Source: Methylotenera sp. (GTDB lineage Bacteria > Pseudomonadota > Gammaproteobacteria > Burkholderiales > Methylophilaceae). From it: a DNA stretch of 53,094 nt. The notes below the pieces were generated by a model. It searched no databases. It had not been told where the DNA came from and saw nothing but the letters and a program-made list of their open reading frames with translations. Positions 18,773-26,710 of the stretch are shown here, in pieces (position 1 is the first letter of the stretch; every line of letters begins with the position of its first letter). The DNA is taken from the NCBI GenBank assembly GCA_005777825.1, contig SXLB01000049.1, positions 1 through 53,094 of the forward strand, given 5' to 3'. Position numbers and translations under genes: made by a program.

Positions 18773-20173
18773 ATGCAAGCACTGCCTATTTTCATGAACA
18801 TCCACCAGCGCCGCTGCGTCGTCATAGGCGCCGGCGAGGTCGCGGCCCGTAAAGTGACCATGCTCTTAAGAGCACATGCCAGCGTGACCGTTTACGCTCC
18901 GGAAATTTGCCCTACGCTGGCCGACTTAGCTGAAACTGGCCGCATACGCTACCAGCAAGCCCGCTTTGCAGATCAGCAATTAAGTGGCGCATGCTTGGTT
19001 ATCGCCGCCACCAATGACTTGCAAGTCAACACGGCTGTGTCGCTTGCCGCTCAGGCAAACAACATCCCGGTCAACGTGGTCGATGCGCCGGCTTTATGCA
19101 CCTTCACTATGGCGTCCATAGTGGAAAGGTCGCCCATCGTCATCGCCATTTCCAGCGAAGGCAACGCACCGGTATTGGCTCGCTACTTACGCAGTAAAAT
19201 TGAAACCATGCTGCCCGCTGGCTACGGTCGCATCGCCGCCATTGCCGGTGAATTTAGGGATAAGGTTAAAAGTAAATACGCCACCAGCCAAGCGCGCCGC
19301 ATTTTTTGGGAGGGCGTGCTGCAAGGCCCGATAGTGGAACGCATATTAGCCGGCCAGGAAGCCGCCGCCAGAATCGGCCTAGACCAACTTTTAGCTGACG
19401 ACACGGCGTCGCAACAGCACGGTGAAGTCTATTTGGTTGGCGGTGGCCCTGGCGATCCAGACTTGCTAACCTTTCGCGCCTTGCGCTTGATGCAACAATG
19501 CGACGTCTGCGTCTACGACAAGCTGGTTAGCCCTGAGGTCTTGGATCTAGTCAGGCGTGATGCGGAACTCATTTACGTCGGCAAATCGCGCGACCAACAC
19601 ACCTTGCCCCAAGAGGAAATCAACCAATTGCTAGCGCGCTTAGCCTTAGCAGGTAAACGCGTGTTGCGTTTAAAAGGCGGCGACCCCTTTATCTTTGGTC
19701 GAGGCGGCGAAGAAATTGAAACCCTTATGCAACAAGGCGTGCCATTCCAAGTTGTGCCTGGCATCACGGCGGCCAACGGCGTATCCAGCTACGCCGGCAT
19801 ACCCTTAACCCACCGAGACTATGCCCAAGCCTGCCTGTTCATTACCGGCCATTTAAAAAATGGCGCGCTGGATTTGGATTGGGCGGCCATGGCCAGGCCG
19901 CAACAAACCGTGGTGATCTACATGGGCTTGGTTGGCTTGGAGCAAATATGCCAGCAATTGATGGCGCATGGCGTAGCCGCCGACATGCCGGCGGCGGTGA
20001 TACAACAAGGCACCACGCAGCATCAACGAGTAGTAAGCGCTAACTTAAATGAATTGGCCAGCAAAGTGGCCGCGGCTAAAATGAAAGCACCGTGTTTAAC
20101 CATAATCGGTGAAGTGGTGCAATTACGCGAAAAATTAAATTGGTTTGAACCGCAGACTCAAGACGCCAACTAA
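18773..20173 (+). CDS. cysG: Siroheme synthase (trifunctional CysG)
   Basis: Two-part enzyme making siroheme, the cofactor of sulfite and nitrite reductases, from uroporphyrinogen III. Residues 1-210 form the precorrin-2 dehydrogenase/ferrochelatase half, with the NAD-binding VIGAGEVAARK. Residues 217-460 form the SAM-dependent uroporphyrinogen-III methyltransferase, with VYLVGGGPGDPDLLT, LKGGDPFIFGRGGEE and VPGITAANG. The 466 residues match the fused length. Its 3' end overlaps the stop of the convergent sensor kinase by 4 bases. No cys genes are adjacent. Confidence 0.97.
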   Translation: MQALPIFMNIHQRRCVVIGAGEVAARKVTMLLRAHASVTVYAPEICPTLADLAETGRIRYQQARFADQQLSGACLVIAATNDLQVNTAVSLAAQANNIPVNVVDAPALCTFTMASIVERSPIVIAISSEGNAPVLARYLRSKIETMLPAGYGRIAAIAGEFRDKVKSKYATSQARRIFWEGVLQGPIVERILAGQEAAARIGLDQLLADDTASQQHGEVYLVGGGPGDPDLLTFRALRLMQQCDVCVYDKLVSPEVLDLVRRDAELIYVGKSRDQHTLPQEEINQLLARLALAGKRVLRLKGGDPFIFGRGGEEIETLMQQGVPFQVVPGITAANGVSSYAGIPLTHRDYAQACLFITGHLKNGALDLDWAAMARPQQTVVIYMGLVGLEQICQQLMAHGVAADMPAAVIQQGTTQHQRVVSANLNELASKVAAAKMKAPCLTIIGEVVQLREKLNWFEPQTQDAN

Positions 20174-21483
20174 TTTTTGATGGGGATGGTCAATCTGGCT
20201 TCCAAACCGCCTTCTGGGCGGTTAATCAACTTCAATTTTCCGTTATGCAACTTGGCAATGCGGTCTGCAATAGCCAGACCCAAGCCGCTGCCACCAGCAT
20301 TACTGCGAGCACTGTCTAAGCGCTCAAACGGACGCAATAATTTCTCCAAGTGCGTATCCGGAATGCCTGGGCCATTATCAAACACACTAATGATAATGTG
20401 CTCGGCTGTGATGCTGCTGGCCACTCGCACCTGACCCCCACCGTAGGCATAAGCATTGCCCACCAAATTATCCAATAAGCGCTGCATGGCCAAGGGCTTG
20501 ATCGGCACCACATAGTTAGCCGCCAATTGCACGACGATGTCACGTCCGGCGCGCAATTGCCTGTCATGCAAGGCCTGTAACAGGTTGTTGATATCTATCA
20601 TTTGCGTGGGTTCACCTTCCACGCCTTTTACGAAATCCAAGAATTGATGAATGATGTTATCCATGTCGGCAATGTCTTCCACCATGCCGTGTTTGAGGCT
20701 GGCGCAACCCTCTTCAGGCAGCATTTCCACAGCCAAGCGTAAGCGCGCCAGTGGCGTGCGTATGTCGTGCGAAACACCGGCTAAAATCAGCGTGCGTTCG
20801 GCATCCAGTTCAGCCAAGGAATCCGCCATCTTATTAAACGTGTCGTTGACTTCCTGCAACTCGGCAAAGCTGCCTTCAGGTAGCTTTTCTGGCTGTTCGC
20901 CATTACGCAAGCGGTCGGCTGCATTCATCAATAAGTGCAAGGGGCGATTGATTCGTATGGCAATAAAATAGCCAGCGCCTAAAGACAAGGCCAACACCAA
21001 AGCCGCCCAACCCAGCCATTGCCAAGGAAAAGCCCGTTCAACGTGCACCCGTGGTATGACCACCCAATAATCGTCCGGGCCGATATTGAAACTAATCCAA
21101 AGCCCTTCTACCCCATAATGATTAACGGTAATAATGGTTTCCGGACCTAAACGCTGGCGGATTTTGTTAGCCACCATATTGATAAAAGGATCCGCCGGCA
21201 AGGGCTCGATTTCCTCCATGAAATCCGCGTAATAGATACGCACGCCTTCTTTACCGGTGATTTCCGACAGCAGGGCCAAGCGCAAACTTTCTTGCGATGC
21301 AATCAATGAAGCGCGCGTGTAATTCACCACGGTAACGGCCTGCAAAGCCGTCGCCTCGGCACGCGGTTCGCGCTCAAAGTACTCGAAAATTTGCAAAGAC
21401 GCCACTTGCGCCACGGCCAATAACACGGCAATCAGCAGCATCACCCTGGCCAGCAGGGTCTTAGGGAGTAGTATCGGTTTCAA
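20170..21483 (-). CDS. envZ: EnvZ-type sensor histidine kinase
   Basis: Inner-membrane sensor partner of the adjacent OmpR-type regulator. Its 437 residues comprise TM1 (about 12-32), a periplasmic domain of about 120 residues, TM2 (about 154-176), HAMP, and a dimerisation domain with phospho-acceptor His239 in LAGVSHDIRTPLARLR. The N box (NLVGNAYAYGG), G1 (DNGPGIP) and G2 (GGSGLGLAI) are all intact. The likely start is TTG 21483; an ATG at 21441 would clip the basic N-terminus before TM1. It follows the regulator gene by 42 bases. The stimulus is unknown. Confidence 0.92.
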   Translation of the reverse strand: MKPILLPKTLLARVMLLIAVLLAVAQVASLQIFEYFEREPRAEATALQAVTVVNYTRASLIASQESLRLALLSEITGKEGVRIYYADFMEEIEPLPADPFINMVANKIRQRLGPETIITVNHYGVEGLWISFNIGPDDYWVVIPRVHVERAFPWQWLGWAALVLALSLGAGYFIAIRINRPLHLLMNAADRLRNGEQPEKLPEGSFAELQEVNDTFNKMADSLAELDAERTLILAGVSHDIRTPLARLRLAVEMLPEEGCASLKHGMVEDIADMDNIIHQFLDFVKGVEGEPTQMIDINNLLQALHDRQLRAGRDIVVQLAANYVVPIKPLAMQRLLDNLVGNAYAYGGGQVRVASSITAEHIIISVFDNGPGIPDTHLEKLLRPFERLDSARSNAGGSGLGLAIADRIAKLHNGKLKLINRPEGGLEARLTIPIKN

Positions 21484-21525
21484 ATGGCGATCCGTTTGTA
21501 AAAGACAGAAATGGCTAGCAAGGTC

Positions 21526-22251
21526 TTACTCGTCTAGCGCGCCGTCTGGAATAAAGACGTAGCCAAAACCCCACATGGTTTGCAGATAACGCGGGTGCGC
21601 CACATCTGGCTCTATCAGTTTACGTAAGCGCGATACCTGCACGTCTATACTGCGGTCAAACACATCCAATTCACGGCCACGTGCCAACTGCATCAAACGG
21701 TCGCGGGATAAGGGTTGACGCGGGTGATCCACAAAGACTTTGAGCAAAGCAAATTCGCCGCTAGTGATGGTGATGGACACACCGTCCTTAGTCAGTGAGC
21801 GGCTACTGGCGCTGAAAATAAAATCGCCTATGGCCACGTTGTCGACATTTAAAGCCGGCGCACTGGGTTGCAAACGCTCGTGCCTACGCATCACGGCATT
21901 AATACGCGCCAACAATTCACGCGGATTAAATGGCTTGGGCAAATAATCGTCGGCGCCCATCTCCAAGCCTATGATACGGTCGACCTCATCACCGCGTGCA
22001 GTCAACATGATGATGGGTAATATAGTCCCTGTGCCACGAATTCGCCGGCAGATGGATAAACCGTCTTCGCCTGGCAACATCAAATCCAACACCAGTAAAT
22101 CAATCGGCTCGCTGGCTAAAACAGCATCCATCTCATTGGCGTCGGATGCCACTTTAATGATGTAACCTTGTTCGGTTAAATAACGCTGCAACAATTCACG
22201 CAAACGCACATCATCGTCCACGACTAATATTTTTTTATTTTGATTGATCAT
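21526..22251 (-). CDS. ompR: OmpR-type response regulator
   Basis: DNA-binding response regulator of 241 residues. The receiver domain (1-120) has the acidic pocket VVDDD, phospho-acceptor Asp56 (LLVLDLMLPGEDG), the T in MLTARG and Lys106 (DYLPKPF). The C-terminal winged helix contains SRDRLMQLARGRELDVFDRSIDVQVSR-type recognition-helix sequence and LQTMWGFGYVF. Closest in look to OmpR. It is encoded ahead of the kinase gene on the minus strand and divergent from an EF-hand gene that has an OmpR-like repeat in its upstream region. Confidence 0.94.
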   Translation of the reverse strand: MINQNKKILVVDDDVRLRELLQRYLTEQGYIIKVASDANEMDAVLASEPIDLLVLDLMLPGEDGLSICRRIRGTGTILPIIMLTARGDEVDRIIGLEMGADDYLPKPFNPRELLARINAVMRRHERLQPSAPALNVDNVAIGDFIFSASSRSLTKDGVSITITSGEFALLKVFVDHPRQPLSRDRLMQLARGRELDVFDRSIDVQVSRLRKLIEPDVAHPRYLQTMWGFGYVFIPDGALDE

Positions 22252-22535
22252 ATTGACACTCGCACTGTGTATTTTTTAGGTTTAACACCAATTAATAGGT
22301 TAGAGCCTAAGCCTATAGCCCGCTAATGGCTTTCATATTCCAGTGTATGCTAATTTTGTTTAATTTCAAATGCAGGCCGATTAATTTGCCCATGGCCCAT
22401 CAATTTAGGGCTGACAAACGCAGCCCTTACAAGCAGAACTAAATGGTATTGCTTCAGTCTATTAAGAACTAAATTTTGTTACAAATTTTTACAATTTCAG
22501 CCCTATTCGAAACAATCAATTAACAATCCTGCTCC
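22252..22535. other. Divergent AT-rich intergenic region, ompR / EF-hand gene
   Basis: This 284-bp gene-free stretch separates two divergent genes. It holds a tandem OmpR-like repeat at 22479-22498 and a hairpin (agggctg 22407-22413 with cagccct 22421-22427, 7-base loop). Several A/T runs are present. No clear sigma-70 promoter pair could be assigned to either gene by eye. Confidence 0.6.
22479..22498 (+). promoter_or_regulatory. Tandem 10-bp repeat, candidate OmpR binding site
   Basis: TTACAaattt is followed directly by TTACAatttc: two TTACA boxes exactly 10 bp apart, preceded by TTTG. OmpR/PhoB-type regulators bind head-to-tail direct repeats with one helical turn between half-sites, and GTTACA-like boxes are typical for OmpR. 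It lies 38-57 bases upstream of the EF-hand gene and about 230 bases from ompR, so both genes could be targets. Confidence 0.45.
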
Positions 22536-23183
22536 ATGATGCTTGGTCTGAATCCGGTTAAATTTTACAAAGTTAAGGCATTGATTCTTCTTTCCTCAAA
22601 TCGCTTACTCACGTTTAAGCCGCTCTGCTTTTGGCTAGGCGCGCTTTTTGCCGTCAGCTTAAACAGTCTGGCAGCGGAAAAAAGCTATTTTGAAGGCTAC
22701 AGCAAACTCAGCAAACTGGCCGCCAATGAGGACAATAACAACGATGGCCTGCAACAAACACTGGAGCTCAATTTTAGCCCAGAGAGCCGAGAAAAATTAC
22801 GCAAAGCACTGGACGACTACGCCAGATCCATAGACCAAGATCACGATAGAATTGAAGAACGTCGTCGCGCCATGCAAGAGAGCTTGGAAGCACGTTTTTT
22901 TGATGCCGATAACGACAACGATGGCACCATAGACCGGCAAGAAGCCACTGAAAAATTACCGCAAATTGCCAGGCACTTCAACCAAGTAGACAGCAACCAA
23001 GACAAAGTCATTTCACTTGATGAATTGGCTGAGGCGCAAGCTCGCATACTAGAACGCAGAAGGGCCGCTGAAGCCACCATAGAAGCGCAAAAATTGCAGG
23101 CGGCCAGTGACGCTGCCGATGAAGCAAAAGCCAAAAACAAGTCCAAACAAAGCGCTAACAGCAACAAAAAACGCGCGCTCTAA
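22536..23183 (+). CDS. Secreted EF-hand calcium-binding protein
   Basis: A 215-residue protein with a long N-terminal region and a hydrophobic signal segment (about 25-47, ending NSLAA). Two canonical 12-residue EF-hand loops lie at 125-136 (DNDNDGTIDRQE) and 152-163 (DSNQDKVISLDE). Two weaker loops lie at 66-77 (NNNDG core) and 100-111 (DQDHD core), so up to four calcium sites are possible. The C-terminus is Ala/Lys/Gln rich and probably helical. The ATG at 22536 gives an unusually long n-region, so a later TTG start is possible. Function unknown; a periplasmic calcium sensor or buffer is the natural guess. Confidence 0.8.
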   Translation: MMLGLNPVKFYKVKALILLSSNRLLTFKPLCFWLGALFAVSLNSLAAEKSYFEGYSKLSKLAANEDNNNDGLQQTLELNFSPESREKLRKALDDYARSIDQDHDRIEERRRAMQESLEARFFDADNDNDGTIDRQEATEKLPQIARHFNQVDSNQDKVISLDELAEAQARILERRRAAEATIEAQKLQAASDAADEAKAKNKSKQSANSNKKRAL

Positions 23184-23264
23184 AGCGCGGCTTAGTCTAA
23201 AAATCCATCCCTGATTTCCCATGCTATGATGCGGCTAGCCTCTATTTAAGCCTAGCGTACACCC

Positions 23265-24596
23265 ATGCAATTTAACTTACTGCAAGAACAGCGTTTTCGT
23301 CCCTTCTTTTTGGTCCAGTTACTGGGCGCCTTCAACGACAACGTATTTAAAACGGCTCTTATTACGCTGCTGGTGTTTGGGGAGTTGAGCACAAGCAAAA
23401 CAGATTACACTTTCATGGCAAGCGCCTTGCCGGCGCTATTCATTCTGCCTTTTTTGTTATTTTCCGCAACGGCAGGTCAACTGGCTGATAAATTTGAAAA
23501 GGCCATGCTGATGCGCCGCATTAAGTTGTTTGAAATAGCCATCATGCTTTTTGCTGCACTTGGCTTTTATCTACACGACCTGATCCTGCTGACGGCGGCA
23601 TTATTTTTCATGGGCGTGCACTCCAGTTTGTTTGGCCCGGTCAAGTACGCCTACCTGCCGCAGCACTTAGCCGATGACGAATTAATAGGCGGCAATGCCT
23701 TGGTGGAAGCCGCTACTTTTTTAGCCATACTGCTGGGGCAAATTCTGGGCGTGGCCTTGGCGCTGAAAACTCAGTCGGCCCTGCACGTTAGTGCGGTCAG
23801 CATAGGCATCGCACTAGCAGGTTACTGGGCCAGTCTTAGCCTACCCAACTCACCCGCTGGCGCTAGAGAATTACGCATAGACTGGCATCCCATTCGCGCC
23901 ACTTGGCACAATTTACTATGGGCTAAACAAAACAAAAAAATAGGCTTAGCCTTACTGGCCATTTCTTGGTTTTGGTTTTACGGTGCTACTTTGTTAGCAC
24001 AATTTCCGGCTTTTGCTAAAGACACTTTAAAAGGCGATCAAAGCGTGTTCATATTGCTATTAAGCATTTTTTCGTGTGGCATAGGCTTGGGCTCATTGCT
24101 CTGTGAATCATTATCCAGGCGCAAAATAGAACTCGGCTTAGTGCTGTGGGGAGCAGTGGGCTTAGGTCTATTTGGCATCGATTTATACGTTGCCAGTCGC
24201 GGCATAATCAACCTAGTCGCACTGCCAAACGCTTACCCACTCAATTACCTGCAATGCCTGCTAGCTCCTGCTCACGCACGCGTGCTGCTGGATATTGCAT
24301 TATTAGGTGTATTTGGTGGCTTTTACATTGTGCCCTTGTATGCCTATGTGCAAAGCACGGTTGCTCAAAGCCATCAGGCGCGCGTGATGGCGAGCAATAA
24401 TATATTGAATGCCTTGTTTATGGTCGCGTCTGGCGTGCTATCCATCCTTCTCTTGAAATTGGGACTGACCATCGCAAGCCTGTTTTTAGTCACCGCACTC
24501 ATGAACAGTGCCTTACTCATAGCCCTCTGCCTGTATCATCCCGCATTGCTTCATGCAGGACGAGGCTGGATAGCCTCTTTGTTTAGCCGGCAATAA
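23265..24596 (+). CDS. MFS transporter, LplT-like (lysophospholipid transporter family)
   Basis: A 443-residue inner-membrane protein with about 12 transmembrane segments. The N-terminus RPFFLVQLLGAFNDNVFK and the segment FGPVKYAYLPQHL are typical of the LplT / Aas-N-terminal MFS group, which flips lysophospholipids inward for re-acylation. In many bacteria this transporter is fused or adjacent to an acyltransferase/acyl-ACP synthetase (Aas); none follows here, so the substrate remains an inference. A TATGAT -10-like hexamer lies at 23225-23230. It is convergent with cca, with 2 bases between the stops. Confidence 0.8.
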   Translation: MQFNLLQEQRFRPFFLVQLLGAFNDNVFKTALITLLVFGELSTSKTDYTFMASALPALFILPFLLFSATAGQLADKFEKAMLMRRIKLFEIAIMLFAALGFYLHDLILLTAALFFMGVHSSLFGPVKYAYLPQHLADDELIGGNALVEAATFLAILLGQILGVALALKTQSALHVSAVSIGIALAGYWASLSLPNSPAGARELRIDWHPIRATWHNLLWAKQNKKIGLALLAISWFWFYGATLLAQFPAFAKDTLKGDQSVFILLLSIFSCGIGLGSLLCESLSRRKIELGLVLWGAVGLGLFGIDLYVASRGIINLVALPNAYPLNYLQCLLAPAHARVLLDIALLGVFGGFYIVPLYAYVQSTVAQSHQARVMASNNILNALFMVASGVLSILLLKLGLTIASLFLVTALMNSALLIALCLYHPALLHAGRGWIASLFSRQ

Positions 24597-24598
24597 AA

Positions 24599-25726
24599 CT
24601 ACAGCGCTTGACTGACCGCTTGCAATCGTGCGGCATAAATGGCTTGTTTAATTTGCGATGGCCCGCTGCAAGCATGCGCGATGGCACCGGCATCGATACC
24701 CAGGGCAGCCGCTAATGCTTTGTGTAATAACAAACTGGGGCGACAGCTTGCCTCTGCTACTAAATCGCCGTAGTAACAGCGCGCTGCGCTTAAATAATCA
24801 TTCAACCTATAGGGCTGCCTGATGGCATCCAGTGCCATTAAAAAATCCAGTATTTGCTGTGCCGACATGGCCAATATTTGCGGCCATAACCCGTGAAATT
24901 TATGCAGCAATTGCGCTAACTCCCTGCTGTCGTTCGGCACTTTGAGGCGCGTGCTTAGGCTTGTTACTTGATCGGCGCTTAATTGGCCAGCCAACATCAG
25001 CACGGCAAAGCGAACCGGCAATGTCTCTTGCTGTTGGGCGGCACGATTAATTGTTTGCAGTAATGCGTGCACGCTATCTGGCTCGCGCTCCCATAAGGCG
25101 GCCAATTCCGGCAAAATACGCGGCATGGCACCACAGGCCTGCAAGACCTCAAACAAACGACTGGGTTGCTGCTCCATTAAGCCTTTAGCCAGTTCCTGCC
25201 ACACCCGCTCCGCCACCAAGGCATCCACTTCACCGGCTGCCACCATTTTTTGCATCAATTGATTGGTTTGTGCCGCCACGCTAAATTCAGGGAATCGGGC
25301 AGCCAACCTAGCTGCCCGCAAAATGCGCACCGGGTCCTCGGCAAAGGCCGGGCTAACGTGACGAAAAATTTTTGCGTGCAAGTCAGCGCAACCTTGATAC
25401 GGGTCGATTAATTTACCCTGCGCATCTTTAGCAATCGCATTCACGGTCAGATCGCGTCTGGCCAAATCTTCTTCTAAGGTGACGTCGATTGAGGCATGAA
25501 CCACAAAGCCTTTATAACCTTGCGCCACTTTACGCTCGGTACGAGCGAGGGCATATTCATCGTGGGTTTGCGGATGTAAAAATACCGGGAAATCCTTGCC
25601 TACCGATTTATAGCCAGCTGCCAACATAGCGGCGGGTGTTGAGCCAACCACCACGTAGTCTTTATCCTTGACGGGCAAACCCAATAACTCATCCCGCACT
25701 GCGCCACCGACCAAATAGACTTGCAT
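24599..25726 (-). CDS. cca: CCA tRNA nucleotidyltransferase without an HD active site
   Basis: Adds or repairs the 3' CCA of tRNAs. Class II nucleotidyltransferase signature: YLVGGAVRDELLG, the metal aspartates in KDKDYVVVGST, and RRDLTVNAIA, then EDPVRILRAARLAARF. At 375 residues it is shorter than E. coli Cca (412). Where the E. coli protein has RFATLCHDLGKG, this one reads RFAVLMLAGQL (about 239-249), so the HD phosphohydrolase residues are gone. The start at ATG 25726 (MQVYLVGG) is used; the frame extends to 25768 inside the upstream gene. Confidence 0.93.
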   Translation of the reverse strand: MQVYLVGGAVRDELLGLPVKDKDYVVVGSTPAAMLAAGYKSVGKDFPVFLHPQTHDEYALARTERKVAQGYKGFVVHASIDVTLEEDLARRDLTVNAIAKDAQGKLIDPYQGCADLHAKIFRHVSPAFAEDPVRILRAARLAARFPEFSVAAQTNQLMQKMVAAGEVDALVAERVWQELAKGLMEQQPSRLFEVLQACGAMPRILPELAALWEREPDSVHALLQTINRAAQQQETLPVRFAVLMLAGQLSADQVTSLSTRLKVPNDSRELAQLLHKFHGLWPQILAMSAQQILDFLMALDAIRQPYRLNDYLSAARCYYGDLVAEASCRPSLLLHKALAAALGIDAGAIAHACSGPSQIKQAIYAARLQAVSQAL

Positions 25727-25730
25727 GCGC

Positions 25731-26678
25731 TTACCTGGCCGCCTTGCGTCGAAAGCGATCGTATGCACCGCGTGGGGTCTGATCGATTAGGTACTGTGGC
25801 ATGATGGTTTCCAATGCGCTTGGCCTAAGTTCAAGCCAGGCAGGAAACGCTTGATCGCTCACGCTGTCTTGCTCCATGGAGCGTATGTTATCGCGTGACA
25901 TCAATTTAATCGGCAAGCATTCCATGAGGAAGGCTTGCGCGTAGGACAGCGCATCGTTTAAGCCTAGTATGGGTTTATGCACGCCTAAGGTCTGCATAAT
26001 GGCCTTAAGCAAGGCGCGGAAGGTATAGACCTTAGGACCGACTAGATCGTAGCTTAGGCCAAAGCTAGCCGGTTCATTTAGGCTGGCGACAAAGCAAGTG
26101 GCCACGTCTTCCACCCATACCGGTTGAAATTTTGCATTCGGTTTAACCAACACCACCAGCGGCAAATGCTTAATTAAGCCAGCAAATAAATTAATAAATT
26201 GGTCTGCTCGGCCAAAAATGATAGAGGGCCTAAAAACCGTGATGGCTAAACCCGGTGCATAAGCGGCTAGGGCCACTTCTGCCCGGCCTTTTGAGCGCAA
26301 ATACAGACTAGGGGCATCGGTCGCCGCGCACAGACTGCTCATGTGCAACAAACGTTTAATGCCTAAATCCTGGCACAGCTTGGCTAATTGCACAGGCAAA
26401 TGCTCGTGCACCTGTGTGAAGCTCGTCTTTGCGCTTTGATGCAATATACCCAGCAAGTTAATAACGGCATCGGCCTCTTGTAATGCCGAGCGTAGCGCTT
26501 GGGCATCAAACACATTGCATACCTTGAGCGTGACGCCTGGTAACAACGACAAATGCTTAGCGTGGTCTAAGCGTCGAGTGAGCACCGTTACTTGGTAACC
26601 GGCACTTACCAACTTAGCCACTATGGCGCTGCCAACAAAGCCAGACCCGCCTAAAACTACTGTGTTTTTTATGTGCAT
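25731..26678 (-). CDS. NAD(P)-binding SDR protein, complex I NDUFA9-like
   Basis: Atypical/extended short-chain dehydrogenase of 315 residues. The N-terminal Rossmann motif is GGSGFVGSAIV, with a basic TRR after strand 2 that suggests NADP, and YLRSKGRAE supplies the YxxxK pair. Bacterial relatives of NDUFA9 are often annotated as complex I subunit-like or epimerase proteins; the substrate is unknown. The start at ATG 26678 has AGG 6 bases upstream. It is followed 4 bases later by cca and preceded by slt, a common betaproteobacterial arrangement. Confidence 0.85.
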   Translation of the reverse strand: MHIKNTVVLGGSGFVGSAIVAKLVSAGYQVTVLTRRLDHAKHLSLLPGVTLKVCNVFDAQALRSALQEADAVINLLGILHQSAKTSFTQVHEHLPVQLAKLCQDLGIKRLLHMSSLCAATDAPSLYLRSKGRAEVALAAYAPGLAITVFRPSIIFGRADQFINLFAGLIKHLPLVVLVKPNAKFQPVWVEDVATCFVASLNEPASFGLSYDLVGPKVYTFRALLKAIMQTLGVHKPILGLNDALSYAQAFLMECLPIKLMSRDNIRSMEQDSVSDQAFPAWLELRPSALETIMPQYLIDQTPRGAYDRFRRKAAR

Positions 26679-26710
26679 GAATTGCCTGTTTCCCATTAAT
26701 TTCTGTAGCC

